64,000 nucleotides of DNA from Flavobacterium resistens (GTDB lineage Bacteria; Bacteroidota; Bacteroidia; Flavobacteriales; Flavobacteriaceae). Position numbers and translations under genes: made by a program. Below are positions 9,461 through 18,229 of the stretch, piece by piece; the first letter of the stretch is position 1, and every line of letters begins with the position of its first letter. The notes below the pieces were generated by a model, which was not told where the DNA came from, ran no database searches, and saw nothing but the letters and a program-made list of their open reading frames with translations. Location of the stretch: NCBI RefSeq assembly GCF_900182645.1, contig NZ_FXTA01000005.1:124001-188000 (forward strand), written 5' to 3'.

Positions 9461-9670
9461 ATGCAAATTATGATCTATGTATTTAAAACTTCCGTTGACA
9501 GTCCGTCAAAATTAGAATCGGCTTCGGCCTTGCTTCACGAATTATTGCCAGAAACTTTATGGAATTTTGACCTTGAAGACTGTGATAATATTTTACGCAT
9601 TGACAGTGAACATGAAATAGTCGATTTAATATTAAACAATGGCATTTTTGATTGTATTGAATTAGAATAA
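9461..9670 (+). CDS. Small hypothetical protein, about 69 residues
   Basis: A small acidic protein. From the ATG at 9461 it reads MQIMIYVFKTSV, a strand, then a helix (SKLESASALLHELLP), then LWNFDLEDCDNILRIDS and a C-terminal helix. This strand-helix-strand-helix pattern of about 65 residues is like a ferredoxin-like or HMA-size domain, but there is no CxxC motif. The longer frame from the TTG at 9446 is less likely, and the ATG at 9470 is also possible. It lies after the AraC gene and before a strong hairpin, and may be the last gene of that unit. Function unknown. Confidence 0.6.
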   Translation: MQIMIYVFKTSVDSPSKLESASALLHELLPETLWNFDLEDCDNILRIDSEHEIVDLILNNGIFDCIELE

Positions 9671-9708
9671 TTCGACAATTTCAATAAATTTCATTTTCTA
9701 TAAAACAA

Positions 9709-9741
9709 AAAAGGGATGCAGTTTAATTCTGCATCCCTTTT
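9709..9741. terminator. Bidirectional hairpin terminator
   Basis: AAAAGGGATGCAG pairs with CTGCATCCCTTTT over 13 bp with a 7-base loop. It lies between the small plus-strand gene and the minus-strand DUF5123 gene, with T runs on both strands. Confidence 0.85.
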
Positions 9742-9760
9742 GAAACTAACTATAAAATAT

Positions 9761-11329
9761 TTATTTAAGCCAACGCGGGTCTCCGATTTTATTATCAATC
9801 AAGGTTTGATTTTGCACTTTAAAGTTTCCAGTAGCAGCACTTACAAACTGTGGATCTGCAGTAGTTGCTGAAGAGTCAATTTTATTATTTGCAATTGTAG
9901 CATCAATAAAACTTGGTGCCAGATTATAGTAATTTTTACTAAAAGTTGGCAATATTGTCAGTGCTTGATTTGTATAAATTGCGCTTGTTGAAGTGATCAA
10001 AGTATTCTTAACTGTTGAAGAATTTGATCCAAAGCGAACGTATAAAATTCTTTTTGGCGCTGCTGTATCTGATGTTTTGTACAAAGTACAGCTATCAATT
10101 AATACGTTAGTTGTCAAGCCTGTTCCAGAAAAACCATTAGCAGGAGCTACAGCATCAGCTCTCACAAAATCGCGTCCAACTGAACAAGAATCAAATGTGC
10201 TATTTTTCACAGTAATATTTGCAACATATGTATTTCTAAAATCAATAAAATCTGCCTGTGCATTCGTATTCACACTTTTAACAATACTATTATCTACAGT
10301 AAATGAAGTTACTTTTGCTGCACTAGCATTACCATAAACTAGAGCACGCAAATAATCATGAACGTAAGATCCACTAATCAAAATATCTCCATAAGAAGTA
10401 CTAGCACCATTGATTGTAATAAAATTGCTATCACCAACTGTAGTACCTTCTACATCTAAATCAATTAACGAAAGATTTGTTACACCTGCATTTAATGTAA
10501 ATCTAACATGTAATTTTGGCCTATCACCAGAACGCAATCCTCTTATAGTAACTGATTTAGTTAAAATGATTTCCCCAGTAAATACTTTGTAATCACCTGG
10601 CATCAATACTAATACAGAACCAGCAGGTGCCGCAGTAATTTTTGCATTTAAATCATCTGTTTCTTTAACCAAAATTCCAGTTCCAATATCGATTCCGGTT
10701 TTAAAAGTTGCTGTACCACGTTTTTTTGTTCCGTTTAATAAAGTAGCTGTATAAGCTGTTTCTCCCGTAAGACCAGTTACAAGAGCCACTCCAGCCGTTT
10801 TTTCAGCTGCTGTAATGGTATGAGTAATGTTTCCTGGTTGTACTGTGATTTGTGTTGCGTTCGTATTTGCAGGCCATCTCAAAGTAACTTGAGTTGCTTC
10901 GACATCAGCATCCTGAACGGCATAAAAAAGTTGTTCTGATAAAGTTGTAGCTGTAGTAACCGACCATTTAGAATCCTCTAAACCAGTTGAACTTACTGCT
11001 TTTACTCTAATTGAATAAACTGTTTCTCCTTCAAGCTGTACCTTTACAGGTAATTCGTCTGGAGCAACATTTACTGTTTTATAAATGGTTTTAAATTCAG
11101 TATCATCTGCACTAAATTGTACTACATAATGATCTGCATCTGGCTTTACAGTCCAATTCAATTCAACTGAAGTCTCATTTCTAACTGTCGCTTTTAGTTC
11201 AATTGGAGAAAACGCTCTGTTTACATCCAAACTGTCAATTACTTCTTCTTGAAAAGTGTCACAAGAAGAAAAAGTCAACATGAGAACTAATGCGGTAAAT
11301 ACTCCTTTTAATATATATATTGTTTTCAT
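9761..11329 (-). CDS. Fibronectin III / DUF4957-DUF5123 surface lipoprotein of a SusCD locus
   Basis: A signal peptide ends in the lipobox TFSSC (Cys at about residue 23). Residues 40-135 form a fibronectin type III domain (SVELNWTV, YSIRVKAVSS). A second beta-sandwich lies at about 135-215. Residues 225-520 form a parallel beta-helix like the DUF4957 and DUF5123 families, with VLVLMPGDYKVFTGEIILTK, repeated strand-turn units around ITVKNSTFD, and a conserved close IGDPRWLK. Such proteins occur in pectin-targeting loci of Bacteroidota next to SusD and probably bind polygalacturonan-like chains at the surface. It lacks recognisable lyase catalytic Lys/Arg clusters, so binding rather than cleavage is favoured. 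It is third in the susC-susD operon, 30 bases after susD. Confidence 0.8.
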   Translation of the reverse strand: MKTIYILKGVFTALVLMLTFSSCDTFQEEVIDSLDVNRAFSPIELKATVRNETSVELNWTVKPDADHYVVQFSADDTEFKTIYKTVNVAPDELPVKVQLEGETVYSIRVKAVSSTGLEDSKWSVTTATTLSEQLFYAVQDADVEATQVTLRWPANTNATQITVQPGNITHTITAAEKTAGVALVTGLTGETAYTATLLNGTKKRGTATFKTGIDIGTGILVKETDDLNAKITAAPAGSVLVLMPGDYKVFTGEIILTKSVTIRGLRSGDRPKLHVRFTLNAGVTNLSLIDLDVEGTTVGDSNFITINGASTSYGDILISGSYVHDYLRALVYGNASAAKVTSFTVDNSIVKSVNTNAQADFIDFRNTYVANITVKNSTFDSCSVGRDFVRADAVAPANGFSGTGLTTNVLIDSCTLYKTSDTAAPKRILYVRFGSNSSTVKNTLITSTSAIYTNQALTILPTFSKNYYNLAPSFIDATIANNKIDSSATTADPQFVSAATGNFKVQNQTLIDNKIGDPRWLK

Positions 11330-11359
11330 AATTATACTTTATTAATTTTCAGAAACTTA

Positions 11360-13150
11360 TTAATACCCGTAATCATTAGTCAATTTTCCGTTGCTTCCCT
11401 CAAGGAAAACTTGCCATATTGGCCAGAATTGTCTATTGTCAGGATTAACTCCTGGTTTGTACAAAGTATTGATCTTAGTATCGGCTGCCGCACCTGTCCA
11501 TGTCCATGCAATGCTTGTATAACCAGCTCCCGGATTAGTAGTTTCTCCTTTGTTCAAACCATAAATATCAAGGCTTACGTTATCTGCTTTAAACTTATAG
11601 TATAATGTTGTTGGAACAGTTGCATAATTTCCTGTATGATCTGCTAAACTTTTCATATTCACTTTAGCTTCGTCTAATTTTGCTTTAAGCAAATTCCAAC
11701 GAATAAGATTTTGTTTACGCTCCATTTCACCTGTAAATTCATATTTGTTTTCATCAACAAGTGCTTTAAACATTGCATCTTTTGTTGACTTACTATTTAC
11801 ATAATCTTCAACTTTTGTTGCCTGATCAGCTGTTGCAAATGCTCTTCTTCTAACTTCTTTTAAATATGGAGCTGCAGCTGCAGGGCCTTCTAATTCATTT
11901 GCAGCTTCTGCAGCAATTAATAAGACTTCAGCATAACGCATGTAGATTTTATTCACACCATCATCATTTGTTGAAGTAACAAAACGTGTCATCCACTCAT
12001 AACGATATTTCCCGAAATACCATGTGTTTAATGTTCCTAATTCTTGTTTTGCAATATTATTTACAGCTGTTCCATATTTGTAAGGAACACAAGTTACATC
12101 TCTTCGTGTATCTTTCACGTCGTAATCATAGAATACAGTTGGAAGCGGTCCTGCAGTTCCTCCGCGGTTTGCTCCATTGGCATGGAATTGATCGTTCGTA
12201 GTGTGGCGAACAGCAAAAGTAAACAACATACGACCTCTACCATCTGAGAAAGGAAGTTCCCATAATGATTCTCCTCCTGCAACTAAATATTCTTGATTGT
12301 ATTTTTTCCAAAATGTTTCAAATGAAGATTCTAAATGTGCAGATCCACTTGCGATAACCGAACGAGATTCAGCCAAAGCCAATGCATACATACTAGCAAC
12401 TGACAAAGCAGGATCATTACTTCTTCTGATACCGTCAGGATATTGCTGATAACCACTTGCAACCATTGCTAAACGAGCACGTAATCCTTTTACGAAAGCT
12501 TTATTGATTCTCTCTACACTAGTAGTTTCTTTAATTTCACCTGGCCAAGGAACCAATGTCGCTGCTTCACCTAAATCAGCTAGAAGCTGTTTATAAATTT
12601 CATCTCTGCTTGTTTTTCCAACGTAAATAGTTGCATTGTTTAGTGGCTCAAATCTTCCTGGCACATCTCCCCAAGCTTTTACCAAATCAGCATAATAAAT
12701 TGCTCTTAAAGTCAGCGCCTCTCCTAATAAATATCCTAATTGAGATCCCGGAGTTGGATTACCATAAGCGCGTAAACCACGAATACAAATGTTAGCACGT
12801 TCAATACCTGAATACATCATTGCCCAAGCATTATTGGTAGTGTTCATCTGTGAGTTATTCGGTTTTGCATCATAAGTACATAAATCCGAAGCATCACTTA
12901 CGGTTTGCGAAGAATTGTACCATTCTGTATCTGTGTTCAATCCGTAAAAAGGAAGAAAACGTCCTCTATATGAGTTGGTTTCTGCAAACGGAATCTTAAT
13001 ACCGTCAATTGCGGCTTCGGCTAATCCTGGACTAGAAAAAATAACAGATTCATCTAATGTCGATTGTGCCGGAGCATCTAAATAATCGTCTGAGCAAGAA
13101 GCAAAAAGGCTTGCAACAAACATTCCTGCTATTAATATTTTATGTTTCAT
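11360..13150 (-). CDS. SusD/RagB family surface glycan-binding lipoprotein
   Basis: This 596-residue lipoprotein has the lipobox FASC at residue 18 followed by the SusD-like opening DDYLDAPAQSTLDES. The helical tetratricopeptide-like scaffold of the family is visible in GIERANICIRGL and EALTLRAIYYADLVKAWGDVPGRFEPL, and the late conserved IYMRYAEVLLIAAEAANEL precedes the FTGEMERKQNLIRWN motif. SusD proteins cap the SusC barrel and deliver oligosaccharides. The gene lies 20 bases downstream of susC and shares its transcript. The ligand is not readable, but the adjacent DUF4957/DUF5123-type lipoprotein points to a pectic glycan. Confidence 0.95.
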   Translation of the reverse strand: MKHKILIAGMFVASLFASCSDDYLDAPAQSTLDESVIFSSPGLAEAAIDGIKIPFAETNSYRGRFLPFYGLNTDTEWYNSSQTVSDASDLCTYDAKPNNSQMNTTNNAWAMMYSGIERANICIRGLRAYGNPTPGSQLGYLLGEALTLRAIYYADLVKAWGDVPGRFEPLNNATIYVGKTSRDEIYKQLLADLGEAATLVPWPGEIKETTSVERINKAFVKGLRARLAMVASGYQQYPDGIRRSNDPALSVASMYALALAESRSVIASGSAHLESSFETFWKKYNQEYLVAGGESLWELPFSDGRGRMLFTFAVRHTTNDQFHANGANRGGTAGPLPTVFYDYDVKDTRRDVTCVPYKYGTAVNNIAKQELGTLNTWYFGKYRYEWMTRFVTSTNDDGVNKIYMRYAEVLLIAAEAANELEGPAAAAPYLKEVRRRAFATADQATKVEDYVNSKSTKDAMFKALVDENKYEFTGEMERKQNLIRWNLLKAKLDEAKVNMKSLADHTGNYATVPTTLYYKFKADNVSLDIYGLNKGETTNPGAGYTSIAWTWTGAAADTKINTLYKPGVNPDNRQFWPIWQVFLEGSNGKLTNDYGY

Positions 13151-13170
13151 CTTGTGAAAATTTTACTGAA

Positions 13171-16100
13171 TTAAAAATTAAGGTTTAGACCAAAAATCAA
13201 CTGTTTGCTTCGCGGATAAGCTGAATAATCAACTCCCGGTGTGTAAGGCGTATTTCTTCTAGTTGAAGATTCAGGATCTGGACCTGAATAATTAGTCCAA
13301 ACAAAAACATTACTAGCTGTAAAATAAAATCTTAGTTTAGAAACTCCTAAAGCAGAAATTAAATTGTTTGGCGCAGTATAACCTAAACTTAAAGTATTAA
13401 GCCTCAAAAAAGAACCATCCTCAACAGCCCAGTCACTAAAAACATAACGAGGCATGTAAGGTGACCACATTGTAGTATTAGCATTTAAAGTAGTCAATGC
13501 AGCAGGATCTGTTACTAATTGTCCAGTTGAAGGATCAAGATTTGTCCATCTTTGTCCGTCTGCCATCTCAGCATTTAAATTTCTATATTGTCCATTTGGA
13601 ATTGAAGTTGCAAATTCAACTTTGTTTGCATTATAAACATCGTTTCCGATACTCCAGTTAAAAGCAGCAGAAAGATCAAATCCGTAAGCATTTGCATTCA
13701 ACACCATACCACCAGTACTTTTTGGATTTGCATTTCCAATAACAGTTAAATCATTTGCATTTACTTTTCCATCACCATCAATATCTTTTAATTTCATAGC
13801 ACCTGGTTGCATTTTGCCCACTACTGTACTACCATCTGGTACTCCGGCTTTTAAAGTATAAGCTCCGGCTGCATAATCAAAGTCAGCTACTTCATAACGT
13901 CCATCACTCTTATATCCATACATGATACCTAATGGTTGACCAACGTTTACTAAGTAATCTCCCGTAATTGACGAAGAAGCCCATCCTGATGATGCAGTAA
14001 AGTTATTCATTACACCAAGCGAGTTAATTTTGTTGGTATTAAAAGCAGCGTTAAAAGATAAACTTACTCCGTACTTTTCTCTTTCAATAAGATTAAGGTT
14101 CAATGTGGCTTCAACCCCGCTGTTTTGAATTTCTCCCATGTTTCTGTATTGATTATCATAACCTCCAGAAATTGGGAAAAGCATTAATAAATCTTTTGTC
14201 TTATTTTTATATACTTCGACAGATCCTGTTACTTTATTTTTGAACAAGTCAAAATCTAAACCGATATTTTGAGTAACAGTTGTTTCCCATTTTAAATCTG
14301 GATTAGCCATTGTTTTAGAAGCTGCCCAGAAATTATCAACACCATTGATCCAAGTAGATGTAGAAGATATAAAACTTTGAACCATTTGTCCGGTTGGAAT
14401 ATTATTGTTTCCAGCCTCACCATAACTCACTCTTAATTTAAGCAAATTGATCCAAGAAGCATCTTTTAAAAATTCTTCTCCTGATATTTTCCAAGCTGCC
14501 GCTGCCGCTGGGAAAAATCCCCATTTATTATCTCCTAAAAATTTACTAGATCCATCGGCACGATAAGTCGCTGTAAAAAGATATTTGTCTTTATAATCAT
14601 AATTAGCACGCCCGAAGAAAGAAAGCAATTTGTCATCTGGAGAATAGAAATTATCAACTGAAACTGGCGTTCCTTGAGTAGTCAATTTTTTAGCCTGATC
14701 TAATTCGAAAGATAATGGATACCCCTGAATTGTACTTGTAAGGTCATTTCTCTTATATTCTATAGATTCTTCTCCAAAAAGTAATTTCAAATTATGATTT
14801 TCTCCAACTAATTTTTTTAAATCATAATTAAGTGTATTCGCATTTCTAAAACGAGTATCTTTTCTGTCTGCCATTATCATAGCTGGCATTCCTTGTCTTT
14901 CTGCTGCAGGATTATTTTTCACATAATACGTTGTACGTCCGTAAAAACGATAATCTTGGAAGTTATAATTATCTAAACCTAATTCTGTTTTAAAAATCAA
15001 ATCCTGAGTCAGTTTCCATGAAAAACTTCCTAAAGTGTTGAAGTTTTTTCTAAACTGCTGACGGTTATTATCTACAATTGCCACAAAAGGGTGCGTTAAA
15101 TTGTTTGCTACAGCTTCATCTGTGTCATCTGTAGTCAAACCCGGAACTGGGATTGGAGCATATCCAACAATATTTTTTAAACGAGAATCTGCTGACGAAA
15201 CCTCATTTTGCTCATTCATACCTGCACCATTAATTTCAGTATCTGAATAACGCACTGTAAAAGACAAATCTACTTTATCAGAAGCTTTGCTGTTTAAGGC
15301 AAGAGACAAGTTGTTTCTATTAAAATCTGATCCCATCATAATTGCTTTTTCATCATAATGAGCGTAGTTGAAATTATAGTTTATTTTATCAGATCCTCCA
15401 CGAATAGACAAGTCACGGCTTTGAACTTCGCCTGTACGTCCAAAAACTTGTTTTTGCCAGTCGTTTCCTTTCATGCCTTTGTACTGGTCATAATCTTGCC
15501 AGTTTCCAAAATATTTTGTGTAAGAACTCGGGTTGCTTAAAATAGTTTTATCTGTTTGATCTAGCAATGCATATTCATACTGCCATTTCACATAATCTTC
15601 AGGAGATGAAACATCGATAGTATTAGCCATCTGTTTCATTCCGTAGAACATATTAAAGTTTACTGCTATTTTACCATCTTTACCTTTTTTCGTCGTAACA
15701 ATAATAACTCCATAAGCCCCTCTAGAACCATAAATTGCAGTTGATGATGCGTCTTTCAACACAGTCATTGTTTCAATATCAGAAGAAGAAATATCATTGA
15801 TATTGTTTACCGGAAATCCGTCTACAATATATAATGGAGATGCATCCTGACTTAAAGATCCGTTTCCACGAATTCTGATTTGAACATTTGAGTCTGGCGA
15901 ACCTTCAGAAGAAGTTACCGATACTCCGGCAATACGTCCTGTTAAAGCTTCTGCAACGTTAGGAACTGGAATCTTGCGCACTTCATTTCCTGAGAATGTA
16001 GCAACTGCTCCAGTTAAATCAGATTTCTTAGATGTTCCATATCCAATTACAACAACCTCATTCAAGTTATTAGAATCTTCTGCTAAAACTACATCTACTT

Positions 16101-16398
16101 TAGTCTTTCCCGCAACAGGAATTTCTTTGGTTCCGAATCCGATAAAAGAAAAAGTCAAAACAGCTTTAGGGTTCGTTAATTTGATTTTATAACGTCCGTC
16201 AAAATCAGAAGAAACCCCATTTTTTGTTCCTTTTTCAAGTACATTAACTCCCGGCAAAGTAAGTCCGGCAGCATCCTTAACGGTTCCCTCTATAGTTGTA
16301 GTCTGTGCATTTACCTGACTACTCATAAGCAAGCACAATAAGAAAACAAGTGCAGAGCAATAATTTGCTCCTTTGTTTAAAAATTCTTTAAAGTTCAT
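13171..16398 (-). CDS. SusC/RagA family TonB-linked outer-membrane importer
   Basis: The protein has 1075 residues. A signal peptide ends SSQVNAQ near residue 32. A carboxypeptidase-regulatory-like domain follows (about 34-115, with GTVKDAAGLTLPGVNVLEKG and SDFDGRYKI), then a TonB-box-like segment (NNLNEVVVIGYG), the plug domain (PLYIVDGFPVNNI, LKDASSTAIYGSRGAYGVIIVTT) and a 22-strand type barrel ending in Phe. It imports oligosaccharides across the outer membrane together with the SusD protein encoded next. It lacks an N-terminal STN domain, so control by an anti-sigma factor is not expected. The operator-like palindrome at 16566-16579 lies 168 bases upstream. Confidence 0.95.
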   Translation of the reverse strand: MNFKEFLNKGANYCSALVFLLCLLMSSQVNAQTTTIEGTVKDAAGLTLPGVNVLEKGTKNGVSSDFDGRYKIKLTNPKAVLTFSFIGFGTKEIPVAGKTKVDVVLAEDSNNLNEVVVIGYGTSKKSDLTGAVATFSGNEVRKIPVPNVAEALTGRIAGVSVTSSEGSPDSNVQIRIRGNGSLSQDASPLYIVDGFPVNNINDISSSDIETMTVLKDASSTAIYGSRGAYGVIIVTTKKGKDGKIAVNFNMFYGMKQMANTIDVSSPEDYVKWQYEYALLDQTDKTILSNPSSYTKYFGNWQDYDQYKGMKGNDWQKQVFGRTGEVQSRDLSIRGGSDKINYNFNYAHYDEKAIMMGSDFNRNNLSLALNSKASDKVDLSFTVRYSDTEINGAGMNEQNEVSSADSRLKNIVGYAPIPVPGLTTDDTDEAVANNLTHPFVAIVDNNRQQFRKNFNTLGSFSWKLTQDLIFKTELGLDNYNFQDYRFYGRTTYYVKNNPAAERQGMPAMIMADRKDTRFRNANTLNYDLKKLVGENHNLKLLFGEESIEYKRNDLTSTIQGYPLSFELDQAKKLTTQGTPVSVDNFYSPDDKLLSFFGRANYDYKDKYLFTATYRADGSSKFLGDNKWGFFPAAAAAWKISGEEFLKDASWINLLKLRVSYGEAGNNNIPTGQMVQSFISSTSTWINGVDNFWAASKTMANPDLKWETTVTQNIGLDFDLFKNKVTGSVEVYKNKTKDLLMLFPISGGYDNQYRNMGEIQNSGVEATLNLNLIEREKYGVSLSFNAAFNTNKINSLGVMNNFTASSGWASSSITGDYLVNVGQPLGIMYGYKSDGRYEVADFDYAAGAYTLKAGVPDGSTVVGKMQPGAMKLKDIDGDGKVNANDLTVIGNANPKSTGGMVLNANAYGFDLSAAFNWSIGNDVYNANKVEFATSIPNGQYRNLNAEMADGQRWTNLDPSTGQLVTDPAALTTLNANTTMWSPYMPRYVFSDWAVEDGSFLRLNTLSLGYTAPNNLISALGVSKLRFYFTASNVFVWTNYSGPDPESSTRRNTPYTPGVDYSAYPRSKQLIFGLNLNF

Positions 16399-16565
16399 GG
16401 TTTATTGTTTAAGTTATTAATTGGTTAATGGTAATTTATGTGGTTTTGAAATTCTAAATTTTTATAATTATGTGGTTTTGATTTTATAAAAACCTAAGCA
16501 ACTGCAAGGTTTTTCAATCGATTTCGTTTTAAAAAAACAATTTGAAATAAATAAAAATCAAATCA

Positions 16566-16579
16566 TGTAATCGATTACA
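16566..16579. promoter_or_regulatory. Perfect 14-bp palindrome, candidate LacI-type operator of the susC operon
   Basis: TGTAATCGATTACA is identical to its reverse complement and has the central CG of LacI/GalR-type operators. It abuts the -7 element TATGTTTG on the minus strand, so it would sit at the transcription start of susC. A regulator bound here would block initiation. No LacI-type gene is in the window. Confidence 0.6.
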
Positions 16580-16587
16580 CAAACATA
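16580..16587 (-). promoter_or_regulatory. -7 element of the susC operon promoter
   Basis: The complement reads TATGTTTG, which matches TANNTTTG, directly upstream of the palindrome. No TTG lies at the usual -33 spacing, consistent with a weak promoter needing an activator or derepression. Confidence 0.5.
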
Positions 16588-16752
16588 GATATTTTTTTTA
16601 TATAAAAAATTTATTTTCATAAAAATTTGCTAAAAAAAATTACATATCAAAAATAAAAGCACTTTTTTATACCACATATGTAATTTATATTATGAATAAA
16701 TAGTAATTATATTATTGCCATATATTAAATTCTTTCGTTTTTATCAAAAAAA

Positions 16753-16766
16753 CAATCGATTACATG
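16753..16766. promoter_or_regulatory. Second operator-like site upstream of susC
   Basis: CAATCGATTACATG shares the 13-base core CATGTAATCGATT (inverted) with the palindrome at 16566, 187 bases away. A third AATCGATT core lies at 16516-16523. The spacing would allow looping between two bound dimers, which is inference. Confidence 0.45.
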
Positions 16767-16905
16767 AAAAAAATATCGTTTGCACAAGACAGAAAAAAAT
16801 CTGGCCTCATAAACAATACAAAACCTGAGATATTAATAAAAAACCAAGCAATTCCTACAACTGTAGCAATACAACACTTTCATAAATCTTAAAATAAAGC
16901 ATAAA

Positions 16906-16939
16906 AAAAGTCCTTAAACAACTAAGTTTAAGGACTTTT
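16906..16939 (-). terminator. Hairpin terminator of the MFS gene
   Basis: AAAAGTCCTTAAAC pairs with GTTTAAGGACTTTT over 14 bp around a 6-base loop, 20 bases after the minus-strand MFS stop, and is followed by T residues on that strand. Confidence 0.85.
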
Positions 16940-16959
16940 GAAAATTATATTAGTAATTT

Positions 16960-18126
16960 TTATGCTCTTTGAAGCTGCAAATTTGCTTTGTGTTTTTGCA
17001 TTAAAGTAAATGTTATGATCATTCCTGTTACAGCCATAACTACCCCTATAAGATTTGGAGAAGCAAAATCATAACCTGCCGCCAGCGGAAGTCCTCCCAA
17101 AAATGCTCCTAAAGCATTTCCAATATTAAAACTCCCCTGAAGCGCTGCCGATGCAATCATCTCAGCATCTTTGGCCGTTTTAATCATAAGCATTTGTATA
17201 GGTGCAATTACTGAAAAAGAAATCGCTCCAGTTAAAAATGTCAGGAATAATGACACATATTGATTAAAAGAGAAAAAGTAAACCATCAATAAATCAAGTA
17301 CCATTATAAATAGTAAAGCCAAAACGGTTGGTGCCGGCAAATATTTATCGGCTAATTTACCACCTGCAAAATTCCCTACAACCATTCCAAGACCAGCTAA
17401 TATCAATATATAAGAGACATCTTCAGGCGAAAATTTAGAAATGTTTATTAATAAAGGTGCAATATAACTGATCCATGCAAACAGTCCTCCAAAACCAATA
17501 GCCGTAATTCCGATAATTAACCAAGCTTCTGTTTTTTTGAAAAACTGCAATTGTGTTCTCATATTAACATCGCCATTTTTCTCGAGATTTGGCATCCATA
17601 AAGAAATAAACAGAAGCGTCAATAAACCAACAAAGGCAATTAATATAAAGGTATAACGCCAAATAAAATGGTGTCCTATATAAGTACCAATTGGCACACC
17701 AATTAAATTTGCCAAAGTAAGTCCGGCAAACATAATAGAAATAGCTTGAGCCTCTTTTCCTTTATCAGCCAAACGGCTTGCCACTACTGCTCCAACACCA
17801 AAAAAGGCTCCATGTGGCAATCCCGAAAGAAATCTCGAAGCAAATAGAAAATTATAATTTGGTGCAATTATCGAAAGTGAATTAAAAACCGTTAACATCA
17901 ACGCTAAGATAATAAGCATTTTTTTTGGCGGAAAATTGCGTCCTAAGATTACTAATAAAGGTGCACCAATAACAACACCCAAAGCATATGATGAAATTAA
18001 ATATCCGGCAACCGGAATTGAAACTTTCATGTCTGAAGCAATATCAGGTAATAAACCCATCATTACAAATTCAGTTATTCCAATAGTTAAGCCCCCAAGC
18101 GAGAGCGCAATAAGACTTTTTTTCAT
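16960..18126 (-). CDS. MFS transporter, AraJ-like drug or sugar efflux family
   Basis: This 388-residue protein has twelve hydrophobic segments. The opening SLGGLTIGITEFVMMGLLPDI is the typical TM1 of the DHA1 AraJ/NepI efflux group. The loop LGRNFPPKKMLII corresponds to the MFS motif A region, and ASRFLSGLPHGAFFGVGAVVASRL to motif B/C of TM4-5. The second half opens with KKTEAWLIIGITAIGFGGLFAWISY. It would export a small hydrophilic compound across the inner membrane using the proton gradient. The AraC-type gene diverges from it with about 100 bases between, which suggests local regulation by that protein. The substrate is unknown. Confidence 0.88.
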   Translation of the reverse strand: MKKSLIALSLGGLTIGITEFVMMGLLPDIASDMKVSIPVAGYLISSYALGVVIGAPLLVILGRNFPPKKMLIILALMLTVFNSLSIIAPNYNFLFASRFLSGLPHGAFFGVGAVVASRLADKGKEAQAISIMFAGLTLANLIGVPIGTYIGHHFIWRYTFILIAFVGLLTLLFISLWMPNLEKNGDVNMRTQLQFFKKTEAWLIIGITAIGFGGLFAWISYIAPLLINISKFSPEDVSYILILAGLGMVVGNFAGGKLADKYLPAPTVLALLFIMVLDLLMVYFFSFNQYVSLFLTFLTGAISFSVIAPIQMLMIKTAKDAEMIASAALQGSFNIGNALGAFLGGLPLAAGYDFASPNLIGVVMAVTGMIITFTLMQKHKANLQLQRA

Positions 18127-18163
18127 TTGTTTTACACAAGAAAGTATTAGACTTTCTATGATG

Positions 18164-18171
18164 CAAATTTA
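18164..18171 (-). promoter_or_regulatory. -7 element of the MFS promoter
   Basis: The complement reads TAAATTTG, a full TANNTTTG match, 37 bases upstream of the MFS start. No correctly spaced TTG was found. Confidence 0.4.
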
Positions 18172-18229
18172 ACACCGTTAAGCGCAAAATAAGTTGTACA
18201 TTTACGACATAAAATTGTAAATTTAAGTC

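Larger units (their letters stand above)
16399..16959. other. Long regulatory region upstream of susC
   Basis: This gap of 561 bases is extremely A/T-rich. It holds the susC leader (about 170 bases), operator-like AATCGATT elements at 16516, 16566 and 16753, a -7-like element and the terminator of the neighbouring MFS gene. No open frame of note was seen. Confidence 0.6.

Noticed and set aside
16516..16523. Third AATCGATT core as an independent operator
   Set aside because: The 8-base core alone also occurs in coding regions of the window (for example near 49070 and 63513), so it is not significant without palindromic extension.
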